DNA of 61,286 nucleotides from the NCBI GenBank assembly GCA_902777125.1, contig CACYSQ010000012.1, forward strand, positions 1-61,286, in the 5' to 3' direction. Shown piece after piece: positions 42,910 to 51,818 of this stretch; position 1 is the first letter of the stretch, and the number at the start of each line of letters is the position of its first letter. The stretch is from Ruminococcus flavefaciens (lineage in GTDB: Bacteria; Bacillota; Clostridia; Oscillospirales; Ruminococcaceae). Under the pieces are notes generated by a model. It was not told the DNA's origin, searched no databases, and was given only the letters and a program-made list of their open reading frames with translations. The position numbers were made by a program, and so were the translations under genes.

Positions 42910-45903
42910 TTATGTTGCCTTGAAGATGTATCTCAGGAAGTTGTACATATGCGGTCTAACGGTGCTTGCATCGTGACCTGCATTGGGTATTACCTGCCAG
43001 AGATGCTCAACTCCGTTGCTTGTGAGAGTATCGTGGTATGTCTGAGGGTACTTCTCAACTACATCGTCGTTCTGTGCTGCGGAAATGAGTATCATATGCG
43101 GCATTGTGGAGGGCTTGAACTCTCCGGGCTGGATACAGCCAGCGTGAGTCATGTACTTATCCACTGTTGCGAAAATTCCGGGTGCGGGACAAGCGCCGCC
43201 GACATAGCCATAGAGCTCAGAGCGTGTGATTCCCGTGTAGAGAGCCTCACGTCCGCCCATTGAGAAGCCTGTGATAGCGGTATTATCTCTGCCGGTCTTG
43301 ACTGAGTAGTGTTCTTCGAGATAAGGCATGATGCTGTTCTCGATGTCCTCGCGTATAAGGTCGTAAGCCTTTGCTGCCTCAGCCGTGAAGCCGGGAGCAG
43401 TGGTCGAGGAGGTAAACATCGCCGGGAAGACGACTATCATCTTTTCAGCCTTGCCGTCAGCAACGAGGTTGCCGAGCATGGTCTGTATCTTGTTGTCCTC
43501 GCCTGTCATTGAGGTCTCATCACCGAAAATTCCGTGGAGAACGTACAGGACCGGGTACTTTTCGGACGAGCTGTAGCCGGGAGGAAGCAGAACGTTCATC
43601 TTCTTGTTCATGTTTCCGTCCTTGGAGAAGTATGAAACACTCTCCATTTTGCCGTAGTCAACGCCGTTTCTCTTGGAGGTGTAGCTGCTGTCCTCCTTGA
43701 GCTGCATATCTTCTGAGATCTGAGCCATATAGTCACCGCTGGGCTTATTGCCTGTTGTAACGGTAGTGGGCGTGGTCTGAGTGACAGGAGCTGTCATAGT
43801 AGTCGTTTTCGCCTCGAATTTCTTTGTTCTTCCGAGGAGGAACTTGTGCATCTGAACGAGGTCGGCAAGTGAATAATCGCCGTCGCCGTCAACATCGGCA
43901 GCCTTGATGACCTTGGCATCGTTTGAGCTGCCCGCGAACTTGTTGACGTAGGTCTTTCTCGCGATCATCATGTCGAAAACGTCTATTTTTCCGTCGAAGT
44001 TAAGGTCGCCGGGGATAACAGTATATTCGGAGTGTCCTGCACCTTCAATGACTGTTCCGCCCTTAGCTGCCACGATGTCGTCAACATAGAAGCTTATGCC
44101 CTCATCGCCCTCGGTCTCGACGTAAACATAGCAGCTCTTTGCACCGGCAGGTATCGTGAAATCGGTATTTGCAAGCTGCGTCCACTCGCCCTTTGTGACG
44201 GTCTGCGTGTCGATCTTCTTGTAGACCGTATCCGTACCGTCGTTGTACTGGAGCGTGAAGTGGAAGGTGTTTGTCGGTTCGCCGGAGGTATACTTTACGT
44301 TAGCTGAGAAGCTGTAGGTCTCGCCCGCCTTGAACTTGTAGTTGAGAGCCTTTGAGATTCCGTTCCATGCGGCTGTTCTGCCGGAAACGTAAGCGGAACT
44401 GTTTCCGTTGAGAGCCTCGTCAGTGCTCTTTTCTACTGTAGCGGCACCTCTGCCTGACCAGCCGTCCGTGCCGGTCTCGAATGGGCTGTTGAAGATGTAG
44501 GTGTCATCAGAAACGGAAGCGCTTCCCGGACCGCTGAACTGCCACCAGTCAACGTTCATGATATAGTTGTCGCTGCCCTTGAATACGAAGTAAACGTCGT
44601 GCTCACCGCTTGCACCGGCAACGTCACAGGACGCCTCCTCCCACTTCTGCCAGCCGCCTGTTCCGGAAACACGGAGTGCGCCGACCATGGGACCTGTCTT
44701 GGAATCAAGGTGAATCTCCATAGTACCGCCATTGCTCTCGGAGGAAACGCTTGCTGTGAACTTGTCAGCGCCCTCGCCGAAGTCAACGCCGCTGACCTTG
44801 ATATAGCTTCCGTCCTTGATATTGCCGATATTGACGCCGCCCTCGCTGCACTTTTCGGTCTTTACGCCCTCGCACCAGCAGATGGTCTCAGCCTCATTGC
44901 GGATAAAGGGATTGAGCGGCTCGATCTGATCGGGACCGCTCTGTGTGAGTTTCATGACAGGGAGAGAACCGTCGGCATTATAGGTGAACTCCTCGCACGA
45001 TGCGCTTCGGTTAAATGCACCGCCGCCGGGCAGACCGTTCTTGTGATAGAAGAAATATGAGTGGTCTTTATAGTCGATGATACCGCCGTGTGTAGTGAAG
45101 CAGTTCGAGCCCTGCTGGATAACACCGCCGTATGTCCACGGACCTGTGGGCGAGGGACCTGTCGCATAGCACTGGCTCTCACCGCCGTATCCATCGACAA
45201 ACGAAGCCCATACCAGATAATAGAGGCCATTGTGCTTATATATCCACGGACCTTCGCCGTAAGATGTCTGGTGATCGCCCGAAGGAGGACCGAACTGCTG
45301 TGAGTTCATGTCAAAATGCTTTATCTGACCGTCGAGGGTTATCATATCCTCCTTGAGTTTGACGTAGTAGCAGGTGGGATTTCCGAACATCAGCCATGCC
45401 TGACCGTCATCGTCGATCATAACGGTAGGGTCGATGTAAGCCCAGTCAGGACCGCAGAGCGGCTTTCCGATGGGGTCACTGTAGGGACCCTCGGGACTGT
45501 CTGCAACGGCAACGCCGATAGCACGTCCGCCGCCTGCCTTATTCGTGGTCGTGAAGTAGAAGTAGTATTTTCCGTTTCGTTCGATACACTGTGAAGCCCA
45601 TGCGTCATTCGCGCCGCACCAGCTAAAGCTTGTATCCTCGAGTATTCTTCCGTGGTCAGTCCAGTTTTTCATGTCCTTGGTCGAAAAACACTGCCAGCCT
45701 GTCATAGTGTAAAAGCTATTGTTTCCGTCACGGTCGCAGCCGGTGTAGACGTACAGCTCATCGCCGAAAACGACCGGTGCAGGGTCAGGCGTGAACGAGG
45801 TCTGCACGATAGGGTTTTCAGCCTTAACAGTCTCGGGGACGGTCAGATTGACTGCTGAAAAGGCTATAGCCGCTGAAAAAACGGCAGCTGCTAATTTCTT
45901 CAT
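42910..45903 (-). CDS. Secreted GH43-CBM6-CBM-dockerin-CE1 enzyme
   Basis: A 997-residue multimodular enzyme. Signal peptide (1-28); GH43 five-bladed propeller (about 30-330) with catalytic D40 in SFTPDPAP; CBM6 (about 340-465, ending NVDWWQF); CBM22/CBM4_9-like module (about 475-625); type I dockerin (about 635-705, GDLNFDGKIDVFDMMIARKT and ADVDGDGDYSLADLVQMHKF); Thr/Pro linker; CE1 esterase (about 735-997) with GFSMGGREA and PNAGHD. It likely removes arabinose or xylose and feruloyl or acetyl groups from arabinoxylan. The dockerin is internal, as in the 19669-21279 esterase. ATG 45903 is 8 bases after GGAGGG. Confidence 0.93.
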   Translation of the reverse strand: MKKLAAAVFSAAIAFSAVNLTVPETVKAENPIVQTSFTPDPAPVVFGDELYVYTGCDRDGNNSFYTMTGWQCFSTKDMKNWTDHGRILEDTSFSWCGANDAWASQCIERNGKYYFYFTTTNKAGGGRAIGVAVADSPEGPYSDPIGKPLCGPDWAYIDPTVMIDDDGQAWLMFGNPTCYYVKLKEDMITLDGQIKHFDMNSQQFGPPSGDHQTSYGEGPWIYKHNGLYYLVWASFVDGYGGESQCYATGPSPTGPWTYGGVIQQGSNCFTTHGGIIDYKDHSYFFYHKNGLPGGGAFNRSASCEEFTYNADGSLPVMKLTQSGPDQIEPLNPFIRNEAETICWCEGVKTEKCSEGGVNIGNIKDGSYIKVSGVDFGEGADKFTASVSSESNGGTMEIHLDSKTGPMVGALRVSGTGGWQKWEEASCDVAGASGEHDVYFVFKGSDNYIMNVDWWQFSGPGSASVSDDTYIFNSPFETGTDGWSGRGAATVEKSTDEALNGNSSAYVSGRTAAWNGISKALNYKFKAGETYSFSANVKYTSGEPTNTFHFTLQYNDGTDTVYKKIDTQTVTKGEWTQLANTDFTIPAGAKSCYVYVETEGDEGISFYVDDIVAAKGGTVIEGAGHSEYTVIPGDLNFDGKIDVFDMMIARKTYVNKFAGSSNDAKVIKAADVDGDGDYSLADLVQMHKFLLGRTKKFEAKTTTMTAPVTQTTPTTVTTGNKPSGDYMAQISEDMQLKEDSSYTSKRNGVDYGKMESVSYFSKDGNMNKKMNVLLPPGYSSSEKYPVLYVLHGIFGDETSMTGEDNKIQTMLGNLVADGKAEKMIVVFPAMFTSSTTAPGFTAEAAKAYDLIREDIENSIMPYLEEHYSVKTGRDNTAITGFSMGGREALYTGITRSELYGYVGGACPAPGIFATVDKYMTHAGCIQPGEFKPSTMPHMILISAAQNDDVVEKYPQTYHDTLTSNGVEHLWQVIPNAGHDASTVRPHMYNFLRYIFKAT

Positions 45904-46109
45904 AAAAACTTCCCTCCAAATCATATTAAGTTAAATATTAAAAATGAACACAATATTTCTTTATGCACATATATTACCACTGTAACAAATTGTTTACAAC
46001 CCACATTTCGCAGATTTGGTGGACGTTTCACGACTTTTTTATTAATAATACCTTATAACATTGCTCATATTTTGTTTTTACTGTTACCATTCACCAATCC
46101 GGAACCAAA

Positions 46110-46131
46110 AAAGGACGCATAAGCGTCCTTT
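46110..46131 (-). terminator. Terminator of GGDEF gene
   Basis: AAAGGACGC/GCGTCCTTT with ATAA loop; the minus strand continues with TTTTGGTT. Confidence 0.85.
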
Positions 46132-46171
46132 CCTGAATATATGCTGTGACCGTCAGAGGTGTCCGAAGTTT

Positions 46172-47953
46172 TCAAATGTACGCCTGCTTTTTGAGGAGAG
46201 CAGTTATCGTGCGTCCGATTATCGCAAAATAGCTGATATCCGATACCGACCACTTCTTGAACCGCGAAATGTAGCAGAAGGATATCATGCCCTTGACCAC
46301 GCTGTCCTCCGTCATGAGGTACTGAACTGCGCCGCCGATATTCTGCGAGGACAGCTCCGCGTAGGCATTGTCGTCGCGTCCCTCAAGCTCGTTCACGTTG
46401 TCGATGACAAGAATGCCGTCACCGGAAAAGCGCTCCGTATAACGGTTCTGGAACAGGTAAGACGCACTCTTTGAGCTTGCATTGCCGCAGCTCAGTATCA
46501 GCGCCATGTCGTTGCCTGCAAATACACATATATCGTCGATCCCGAACTTCGAGCGTATCTGTTCGAGCAGCACGGAGATATCCGGCACCCTTCCGAGCAC
46601 AAGGCTCTCCGCAAGCTGTCCCGCAAAGCTCAGCTTCTCCGAAGTCTCGCCCTTTCCGCTAAGGTAGACTATCTTATTCTCGGCGTCCTTTTCAACGGGA
46701 CCGTGCTTGTTGATGTCGTAGATGACATAGCGGTTCTGACCCTTTTCCTGTGCAAGGTAAAGAGCCTTGTCCGCCTGCATGAAAAGCTCCTCGTAGCTCA
46801 GGCTGTCCACAGGATAGGTCGAAACGCCCATTGAACAGGTCAGCCTGAAATTCCAGAAACGGTCCGCAAATGCAAACTCGGTCTTCGTCCTTATCGCCCG
46901 AAGTATGCTGCGGAGGTCCTCCTCATCGCGCGTATTTTCAAGGACTATCAGGAAACCGCCGCCGCTTATCCTGCCGGCAAAGCCCCTCGCTCCTATCTCG
47001 CTCCTTATGATACCGGCAATGGTGTATATCACCTCGTCGCCGAACATATGACCGTAGCTGTTGTTCACACCCGTGAAATCGTCTATGTCAAGAATGACAA
47101 GATTGACGTTATATGGCGGTGCAGCGGCAATTATCTCCTTCGCAAAGGTGCTGACCGCACGTTTATTGAGAAGTCCCGAGAGAGAGTCCTTGTTCGCTTC
47201 GATCGCAAGGTTGACGTCCTTGCTCTTCTGACGCGAGCTTATGACCGAGATGATGCCGCAGACCTTCCGGACGTCAGGATCGTCAAACCGCGTTATCCCG
47301 CGGAAAAGACACAGCTCGCGAGCCTTGCCCTGTGTGAATGCGGAGGTCTCAAGCTCATAGTCAAAACGGTATACTCCGCTGTGGATATCCCTGCAAAGAC
47401 TGTTGAATGTCTCGATATACCGCGATACGACATAGCCTGAGCTGATACAGTCCTGCCGCCATTTGTCAAGCTCCTCGTCCGTCAGGATAAGGTCGCGGCA
47501 GCAGCCAAACATATATATGCGTATCCTCTTCGTCTCAAAGGAATACTCAAACGCAAGATCACTTATCAGGCTCAGTATGTACCTCTGATCCGACAAAGCC
47601 CTTTCACGGCTGTATGCCGCGGCTTCAAGCGAGAATATGTCGCTGAATGCTATGCTGTACAAGGGCTCGGCACTGCTTCCCGTAAGTCTGTGTACAGTCG
47701 CCGCCGTCCACCTCAGCGAGCCGTTTCTCCCCTTCATGCGGATAACGGTCTTGCACTGCGGAACGCTGTCCGCTGAGGCTATGCAGCCGCAAAGCTTCTC
47801 ATAATCCTCGTCGTCCATAGTGCGCCTTATCGAGTAGATAACATCGTTCCCGAAATAGCTGAAAAATCTCTCATCGGCACTCTGAGTATGAAGACTGCTG
47901 TCTACAGTAACCCTTCCGACACTGTATATCTTCTCATTGAGGAATTCTTCCAT
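46172..47953 (-). CDS. PAS-GGDEF-GAF-like protein with degenerate GGDEF site
   Basis: A 593-residue cytoplasmic protein. Residues about 1-110 look like a PAS sensor, 130-240 like a second sensor, 250-420 are a GGDEF domain (DSLSGLLNKRAVSTF, LVILDIDDFTGVNNSYGHMF, TCSMGVSTYP) and the rest is GAF-like. The active-site loop that should read GG(D/E)EF is SGGGF, so metal-bound catalysis of c-di-GMP synthesis is doubtful and a receptor or scaffold role is more likely. AAAGGAGG lies before the start, immediately after a terminator hairpin. Confidence 0.85.
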   Translation of the reverse strand: MEEFLNEKIYSVGRVTVDSSLHTQSADERFFSYFGNDVIYSIRRTMDDEDYEKLCGCIASADSVPQCKTVIRMKGRNGSLRWTAATVHRLTGSSAEPLYSIAFSDIFSLEAAAYSRERALSDQRYILSLISDLAFEYSFETKRIRIYMFGCCRDLILTDEELDKWRQDCISSGYVVSRYIETFNSLCRDIHSGVYRFDYELETSAFTQGKARELCLFRGITRFDDPDVRKVCGIISVISSRQKSKDVNLAIEANKDSLSGLLNKRAVSTFAKEIIAAAPPYNVNLVILDIDDFTGVNNSYGHMFGDEVIYTIAGIIRSEIGARGFAGRISGGGFLIVLENTRDEEDLRSILRAIRTKTEFAFADRFWNFRLTCSMGVSTYPVDSLSYEELFMQADKALYLAQEKGQNRYVIYDINKHGPVEKDAENKIVYLSGKGETSEKLSFAGQLAESLVLGRVPDISVLLEQIRSKFGIDDICVFAGNDMALILSCGNASSKSASYLFQNRYTERFSGDGILVIDNVNELEGRDDNAYAELSSQNIGGAVQYLMTEDSVVKGMISFCYISRFKKWSVSDISYFAIIGRTITALLKKQAYI

Positions 47954-47971
47954 AAAACCTCCTTTATATAT

Positions 47972-47999
47972 AAAAAAGCCCGATATCTTGCTATCGGGC
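47972..47999 (-). terminator. Terminator/attenuator just before the GGDEF gene
   Basis: GCCCGATA/TATCGGGC with T6 on the minus strand. In the unoccupied chromosome it would be the terminator of the tRNA-Ala transcript; today it also lies between any upstream start and the GGDEF ribosome site. The 340-base gap 47954-48294 further contains ATAACAG/CTGTTAT, a GCCCCATAGC hairpin (48079-48101), the att repeat and an integrase-arm repeat. Confidence 0.75.
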
Positions 48000-48105
48000 G
48001 ATCGTGCAGCTCCTTACCGGACTTTGAATATAACAGTACATCTCCCCTGTTATCCATTCCGTGCTGTATGTTATTTTTGCCCCATAGCTAGGCTATGGGG
48101 CAATG

Positions 48106-48153
48106 TTGGTGGAGCATAGGGGATTCGAACCCCTGACCCCCACACTGCCAGTG
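48106..48153. other. Left attachment site (tRNA-Ala 3' duplicate)
   Basis: 48 bases identical to 59751-59798. They reproduce the tRNA-Ala 3' end from CCA through the anticodon arm but not the acceptor 5' half or D arm, so this is not a functional tRNA. It marks the far end of the integrated element. Confidence 0.95.
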
Positions 48154-48268
48154 GCTAATTTTACCTTCAGCACTTTTTTACACCCTCACCAAAAATGCTA
48201 TAAATAGCCAAATAGTGAATAATCGCTTTTATTTGGTTTTCCAGTTTCTTATTATTTTTCATCTCAAT

Positions 48269-48288
48269 GGCGCACAAATGGCGCACAA
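48269..48288. repeat. Arm-type repeat near left end
   Basis: GGCGCACAAATGGCGCACAA consists of two GGCGCACAA units. GCGCACAAATGGCGCACAA is also found at 59663-59681 near the other end, as expected for integrase arm or excisionase sites. Confidence 0.6.
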
Positions 48289-48294
48289 AAATAA

Positions 48295-49167
48295 TCAGCT
48301 CAGAAGATGCTCTTTCCAGTTGTCCGGAAAGCCCATTAGTCTTATATCAACGTGCGGATATTTTTTCAGAAATGTTTCAAGAGTATCCACAAAATCTGTC
48401 CAGTGTTTATCCCTCGGAAGTATATGCTTCAAGCATATCAAGGTAGCAAACGCACGGACATTGCTTATCTTAGCCTGATTATATTGCTTATACAGCATAG
48501 GTGTCTTAACAAAGTTGACGTTATACAGTCTGCCGTAATGAGCGCATATATTCCGCACGAAGGCGATATGCTCTATCCAGCTTTCGAGATATGTATATCC
48601 GATGCCGTACTGTGAAGCGATAGCCTTTTTGTCAGCCGGTTTCATATTCTTGAAGAATTTGGAAAGAGTTCCGAAGCTGAAAAGCTCAATAAGAGCGTAG
48701 AATGGTATTTTGCCGTCAGCATAGTTCTGACGGAAGTTCCTTACAAATGGCGCACGGCTGTTGCGGTCAGTCTCGCTCTGTATGTCGGCTAAAAATTCAG
48801 CGTGATGCTCTGAATCAACAAAGTTGTCAGGGTTTTCATAGCCGAGTACACCGTAAGCACAAGAAATATAATTTGCTATCCTACACCGGAGATTGACCTC
48901 GACCTGTTCTATCCTTGCAAATAGGAGCTGCCGAAAATTCGCATTAAACAGGTATAATTCCACGATCTGCTCAAAGGTTGTCTGACCGTCAAAAGAACCG
49001 TTTTTCTTTTTCAAACCAAGTCCATAAGCCTTGATAAGCCTGAAATACGAAATATCGTTCAGAATAGTCTTTGCATAGTCCTCATCATTTATGATAAGAC
49101 CAAGTTTTTTCAGATTATCTATCTGCTCGTCAACGTCCATAGCAGGCTGCTGCTGTTTTAGTTCCAT
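48295..49167 (-). CDS. Abi_2/AbiF-family HEPN protein
   Basis: A 290-residue protein of the Abi_2 (AbiD/AbiF) abortive-infection family: LKKLGLIINDEDYAKTILND and ISYFRLIKAYGL at the start and R205-x4-H210 (RNICAH), the HEPN RNase motif, in FVRNICAHYGRLYN. HEPN Abi proteins are RNA-cleaving toxins that block phage growth; several are controlled by a small RNA encoded beside them. ATG 49167 is 6 bases after GGAG. Here a hairpin RNA lies in the 5' leader directly behind a consensus-like promoter. It is the outermost cargo gene of the element. Confidence 0.88.
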   Translation of the reverse strand: MELKQQQPAMDVDEQIDNLKKLGLIINDEDYAKTILNDISYFRLIKAYGLGLKKKNGSFDGQTTFEQIVELYLFNANFRQLLFARIEQVEVNLRCRIANYISCAYGVLGYENPDNFVDSEHHAEFLADIQSETDRNSRAPFVRNFRQNYADGKIPFYALIELFSFGTLSKFFKNMKPADKKAIASQYGIGYTYLESWIEHIAFVRNICAHYGRLYNVNFVKTPMLYKQYNQAKISNVRAFATLICLKHILPRDKHWTDFVDTLETFLKKYPHVDIRLMGFPDNWKEHLLS

Positions 49168-49189
49168 ATTCTTCTCCAATAATTAAATG

Positions 49190-49227
49190 ACCCGACGTGG
49201 TACGCATAGTTTAGAGGCGTGTCGGGT
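49190..49227 (-). ncRNA. Hairpin RNA in the AbiF-like leader
   Basis: On the minus strand: ACCCGAC, ACGC, loop CTCTAAACTAT, GCGT, bulge ACCAC, GTCGGGT. The outer 7 bp and inner 4 bp stems are perfect. It starts about 13 bases after the -10 box and ends about 23 bases before the AbiF-like ATG. Structured abiF-associated RNAs are known upstream of such genes. Confidence 0.7.
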
Positions 49228-49240
49228 TCTGTTACAATAT

Positions 49241-49269
49241 ATTATATGCTATTTTTGTGAGAAATGCAA
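49241..49269 (-). promoter_or_regulatory. Promoter of AbiF-like unit
   Basis: Minus strand: TTGCAT, 17 bp, TATAAT. Confidence 0.8.
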
Positions 49270-49357
49270 GAGGTAAAATAAGCATTTTTTTATAATATAC
49301 ATTGTGTTATCTTGCATATTCTACTGTTTTTGCAGTTTTTGACGAATTGCAGCTTCA

Positions 49358-49663
49358 CTATGCCGCATAGGTTGCATTAGGCATATTAACTGCGAGCACC
49401 GGATTTACAACGATATACAACTCCCAGACCGCAAGATCATTGATAAGCCTCAGCTCCTCAAAGTCCTCCAGTGCGATGCCGAGAGTGCCAAAAAGTGCCC
49501 TCGTTGCTTCAAGCACGTCCGCAGCACTCTCAGCTGCGGATAAATCCGTGCTGTAAGTGTAGATATGCCGGTCAATCTCGAGCTTCGATTCTTTGCGCAT
49601 ATTGTTTAACGTTTGCCTTGTCCTGCTCGTCATAACGCTGATGCCCAATATATCTATTCTCAT
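49358..49663 (-). CDS. Small protein overlapping mob 3' end
   Basis: A 101-residue frame after AAAGGGTG, overlapping the mobilization gene by 92 bases in another frame. The C-terminal part (FEELRLINDLAVWELYIVVN) looks like a folded helical protein; no family is recognised. Overlap of this length makes the start uncertain, and an internal ATG at about 49603 is possible. It is probably co-expressed with the relaxase. Confidence 0.45.
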   Translation of the reverse strand: MRIDILGISVMTSRTRQTLNNMRKESKLEIDRHIYTYSTDLSAAESAADVLEATRALFGTLGIALEDFEELRLINDLAVWELYIVVNPVLAVNMPNATYAA

Positions 49664-51065
49664 ATTCATCACCCTTTCGTAAACTGTCGCATAATGTTTC
49701 AAAGATCGTTTTGAATTTGCCATTTTGAGCCTTTACAATTGCCCTGACAGCATAATATACTTCTCGTTCCTTCTTGTAAACGTCCTCCGCTCGCTGATTT
49801 ATAACCTCAGCACGTTCCTTGATCTCCCTCAGCCTTTTGTCAATTTGCGTTTGCTTGCTGTCGATCTCAGTCAAAAGCACCTTCTGGCGTTTATCCGCAT
49901 TTTGTACCACTGCTGCAAGCTGATATGTGCTGTCCCATTTGCGGCAATCCTCCTCCCAATTCGGAAGAGCCTTTTTTTCATATTCAGCAAAAGCTTTGTT
50001 GTACTCCTTCATCGCCCTGTCATATTCCTTCTGTCGTGCTCTATCGCAGTTTGCAGGAGGCGTTAAAGGCTTATCCGGACACTTAGGTTTATAAGGACGT
50101 GGAGGTATATCAAGGCGCTTTACAATCGTTATATCAACGTCAGCAAGCTCTTTCGACTTGATTTCAAGAGCCTGTGACTTTTCTTCAAGTTCTGTTTCCA
50201 CCTGATTCTTTTTATCCTCTGCATTTTTTGCAGCAGCTTCATTCGCCTCACGCTTTATCTTAGCCATTTCCGCTGCTTGTTCCTCCTGCTCACGGAGCGC
50301 CCTGAGCTGTTCCAACTTTTGCTGCTCCTGAGCTATTTGCTGCTCAACATCGTGCTTGTACGCTCTGCTGTCTCTGCCACGATCAGCTTTAAGCGCCCTG
50401 CGGTATTCTCTGTACTGCTCCTCGCCCATTTCAAGGCGTTTCTGTTCTTCCTCAGCCTTGTCATAAGCTCGGCAGTCATCGACCATAGACCAACCTTTGG
50501 CTCGGAGACGCTTCGGCATTTCACGGTTTAGCTTGCCAAAAAACTTGATATTGTGCATCTCCTTTGCACATATCCTGTGTTCGTCCGCCATAGGCTCCCA
50601 GAAGATGTGCAGATGCGGCACACGTTCATCTAAATGAAACGCCGCCGACTTTACATTATCAGCGCCAACAAGCTCTTTGAATATTTCAAGACTATCATTG
50701 AGAAATTTCAGCTGATTTTCGGCAGAAAGCTCCAACATCATCTCCGCAGGCGGCTTGATAACTGTTGCACACATCACGACCGTATCTTTTTTGAGCTTTC
50801 TGCGGTCGCAAGCTCGTTCTCCGTGCTCCGCTCGCCATTCGTTTAACTCGTCAATATGACTGTCAGAGTAGTCAATCAACTCCGCAGCCGTTGCAAATCC
50901 TTCATAGATATTACGATCTGCAAGCTCAGGATTAATGTCCAAGTCCAAGCCTTGACGCTCTTTCAGAGCCTCGGCAGCTACCTTGCGGAAGTTGCCGCAG
51001 TGTTTGCCGCCCTTGCCTTCTACATTGCTCAGTTTAAGCGACGGCATACCAATTGTATAGCCCAT
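49572..51065 (-). CDS. MobV/Pre-family relaxase
   Basis: A 497-residue protein. The N-terminal domain (1-200) has AAFHLDERVPHLHIFWEP, the H-x-D-E-x-x-P-H-x-H motif of Pre/Mob relaxases, which nick oriT for transfer by a helper conjugation system. Residues 215-480 are a long charged coiled coil. The Tyr or His nucleophile is not certain by eye. GAAGGAGG precedes the ATG. The likely oriT lies directly upstream at 51129-51155. Confidence 0.88.
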   Translation of the reverse strand: MGYTIGMPSLKLSNVEGKGGKHCGNFRKVAAEALKERQGLDLDINPELADRNIYEGFATAAELIDYSDSHIDELNEWRAEHGERACDRRKLKKDTVVMCATVIKPPAEMMLELSAENQLKFLNDSLEIFKELVGADNVKSAAFHLDERVPHLHIFWEPMADEHRICAKEMHNIKFFGKLNREMPKRLRAKGWSMVDDCRAYDKAEEEQKRLEMGEEQYREYRRALKADRGRDSRAYKHDVEQQIAQEQQKLEQLRALREQEEQAAEMAKIKREANEAAAKNAEDKKNQVETELEEKSQALEIKSKELADVDITIVKRLDIPPRPYKPKCPDKPLTPPANCDRARQKEYDRAMKEYNKAFAEYEKKALPNWEEDCRKWDSTYQLAAVVQNADKRQKVLLTEIDSKQTQIDKRLREIKERAEVINQRAEDVYKKEREVYYAVRAIVKAQNGKFKTIFETLCDSLRKGDEYENRYIGHQRYDEQDKANVKQYAQRIEARD

Positions 51066-51128
51066 TTTAATCCCTCCTTCGACCTGTTGCTGCGGATTAT
51101 ATGTGTATCATCACAGGTATGTGACCTC

Positions 51129-51155
51129 GGACTTATTTGCTATGCGCATAAGTCC
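51129..51155. other. Candidate oriT hairpin
   Basis: GGACTTAT/ATAAGTCC inverted repeat with 11-base loop, placed 64 bases before the relaxase start in a noncoding 155-base gap. MobV relaxases act at an inverted repeat next to their own gene, so this is the expected nick region. Confidence 0.6.
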
Positions 51156-51220
51156 CCACTGCACTTACGCTACGTTGAGGTCGTCTGCGACGCTTTTGAC
51201 ATTGCAAGCAAGCGCCTTGC

Positions 51221-51460
51221 TTAATCCTTCATCTCCTCAAATGCGGCATTGAGATATGCAGTTACCGCATTTCTGCTGCTATTCGCACGTTCAAGCATCT
51301 GCTCCTCGGCGGAAGAATCCGTGAAGATGCGGCGTTCACCGATGTGCTCAATGAAGTCGTCAAGCAGAAAGCGCAGAAAAACTGCATCGTTATAGTTAAG
51401 CTCAATTTTGCCGATAATATCACCGTTCTGGAGCTTGCTTAATTTTTCGCTTTGGCTCAT
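51221..51460 (-). CDS. Small unknown protein (79 residues)
   Basis: Acidic, helical protein (DAVFLRFLLDDFIEHIGE, MLERANSSRNAVTAYLNAAF). No family recognised. It overlaps the end of the 132-residue gene by 41 bases in another frame and precedes the oriT gap; it may be a mobilization accessory protein. Confidence 0.5.
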   Translation of the reverse strand: MSQSEKLSKLQNGDIIGKIELNYNDAVFLRFLLDDFIEHIGERRIFTDSSAEEQMLERANSSRNAVTAYLNAAFEEMKD

Positions 51461-51818
51461 AATTTATGCCCCTTTCATTAACTTTGAGTAATTCGTAGTC
51501 CTCTATATAAAGCTCAACACTCTCACGTTTGCTAATCGGAACATCGCTGCCAAAGTATATTGTTAGTGTTCCGCTTTTATCGTCCTTATTGAGAGCGTCC
51601 GTAGGTGTAAACATCACAGCGGAGTCGCCGTATTTGATGAGAATATCCTCGATAAAACAGCCTTGTCCCTCAGTAATGCCGCCGTTTCCGGTGAGATCAG
51701 CTTTTAGCATATCCAAAGCCGCCGGAATATCAGCACAGTTGATGACGAGAGCAGAATCCTCGCCATTGTAATACTTTACATACGCTGCGTATGTGACAGG
51801 AAATTCATTCTTATTCAT
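51420..51818 (-). CDS. Unknown protein (132 residues)
   Basis: Starts at ATG 51818 after AAAGGAG and overlaps the resolvase stop by four bases. YAAYVKYYNGEDSALVINCA and GCFIEDILIKYGDSAVMFTP suggest a mixed alpha/beta fold; the basic tail GINYEPKRKIKQAPER may bind nucleic acid. Family not recognised. Co-expressed with the resolvase. Confidence 0.55.
   Translation of the reverse strand: MNKNEFPVTYAAYVKYYNGEDSALVINCADIPAALDMLKADLTGNGGITEGQGCFIEDILIKYGDSAVMFTPTDALNKDDKSGTLTIYFGSDVPISKRESVELYIEDYELLKVNERGINYEPKRKIKQAPER

Noticed and set aside
47954-48101. c-di-GMP riboswitch before the GGDEF gene
   Set aside because: The conserved GEMM motifs are absent; the hairpins are better explained as the tRNA terminator.
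48106-48153. Second tRNA-Ala gene
   Set aside because: Only the 3' half is present; the D arm and acceptor 5' strand are missing, so it is an att duplicate.
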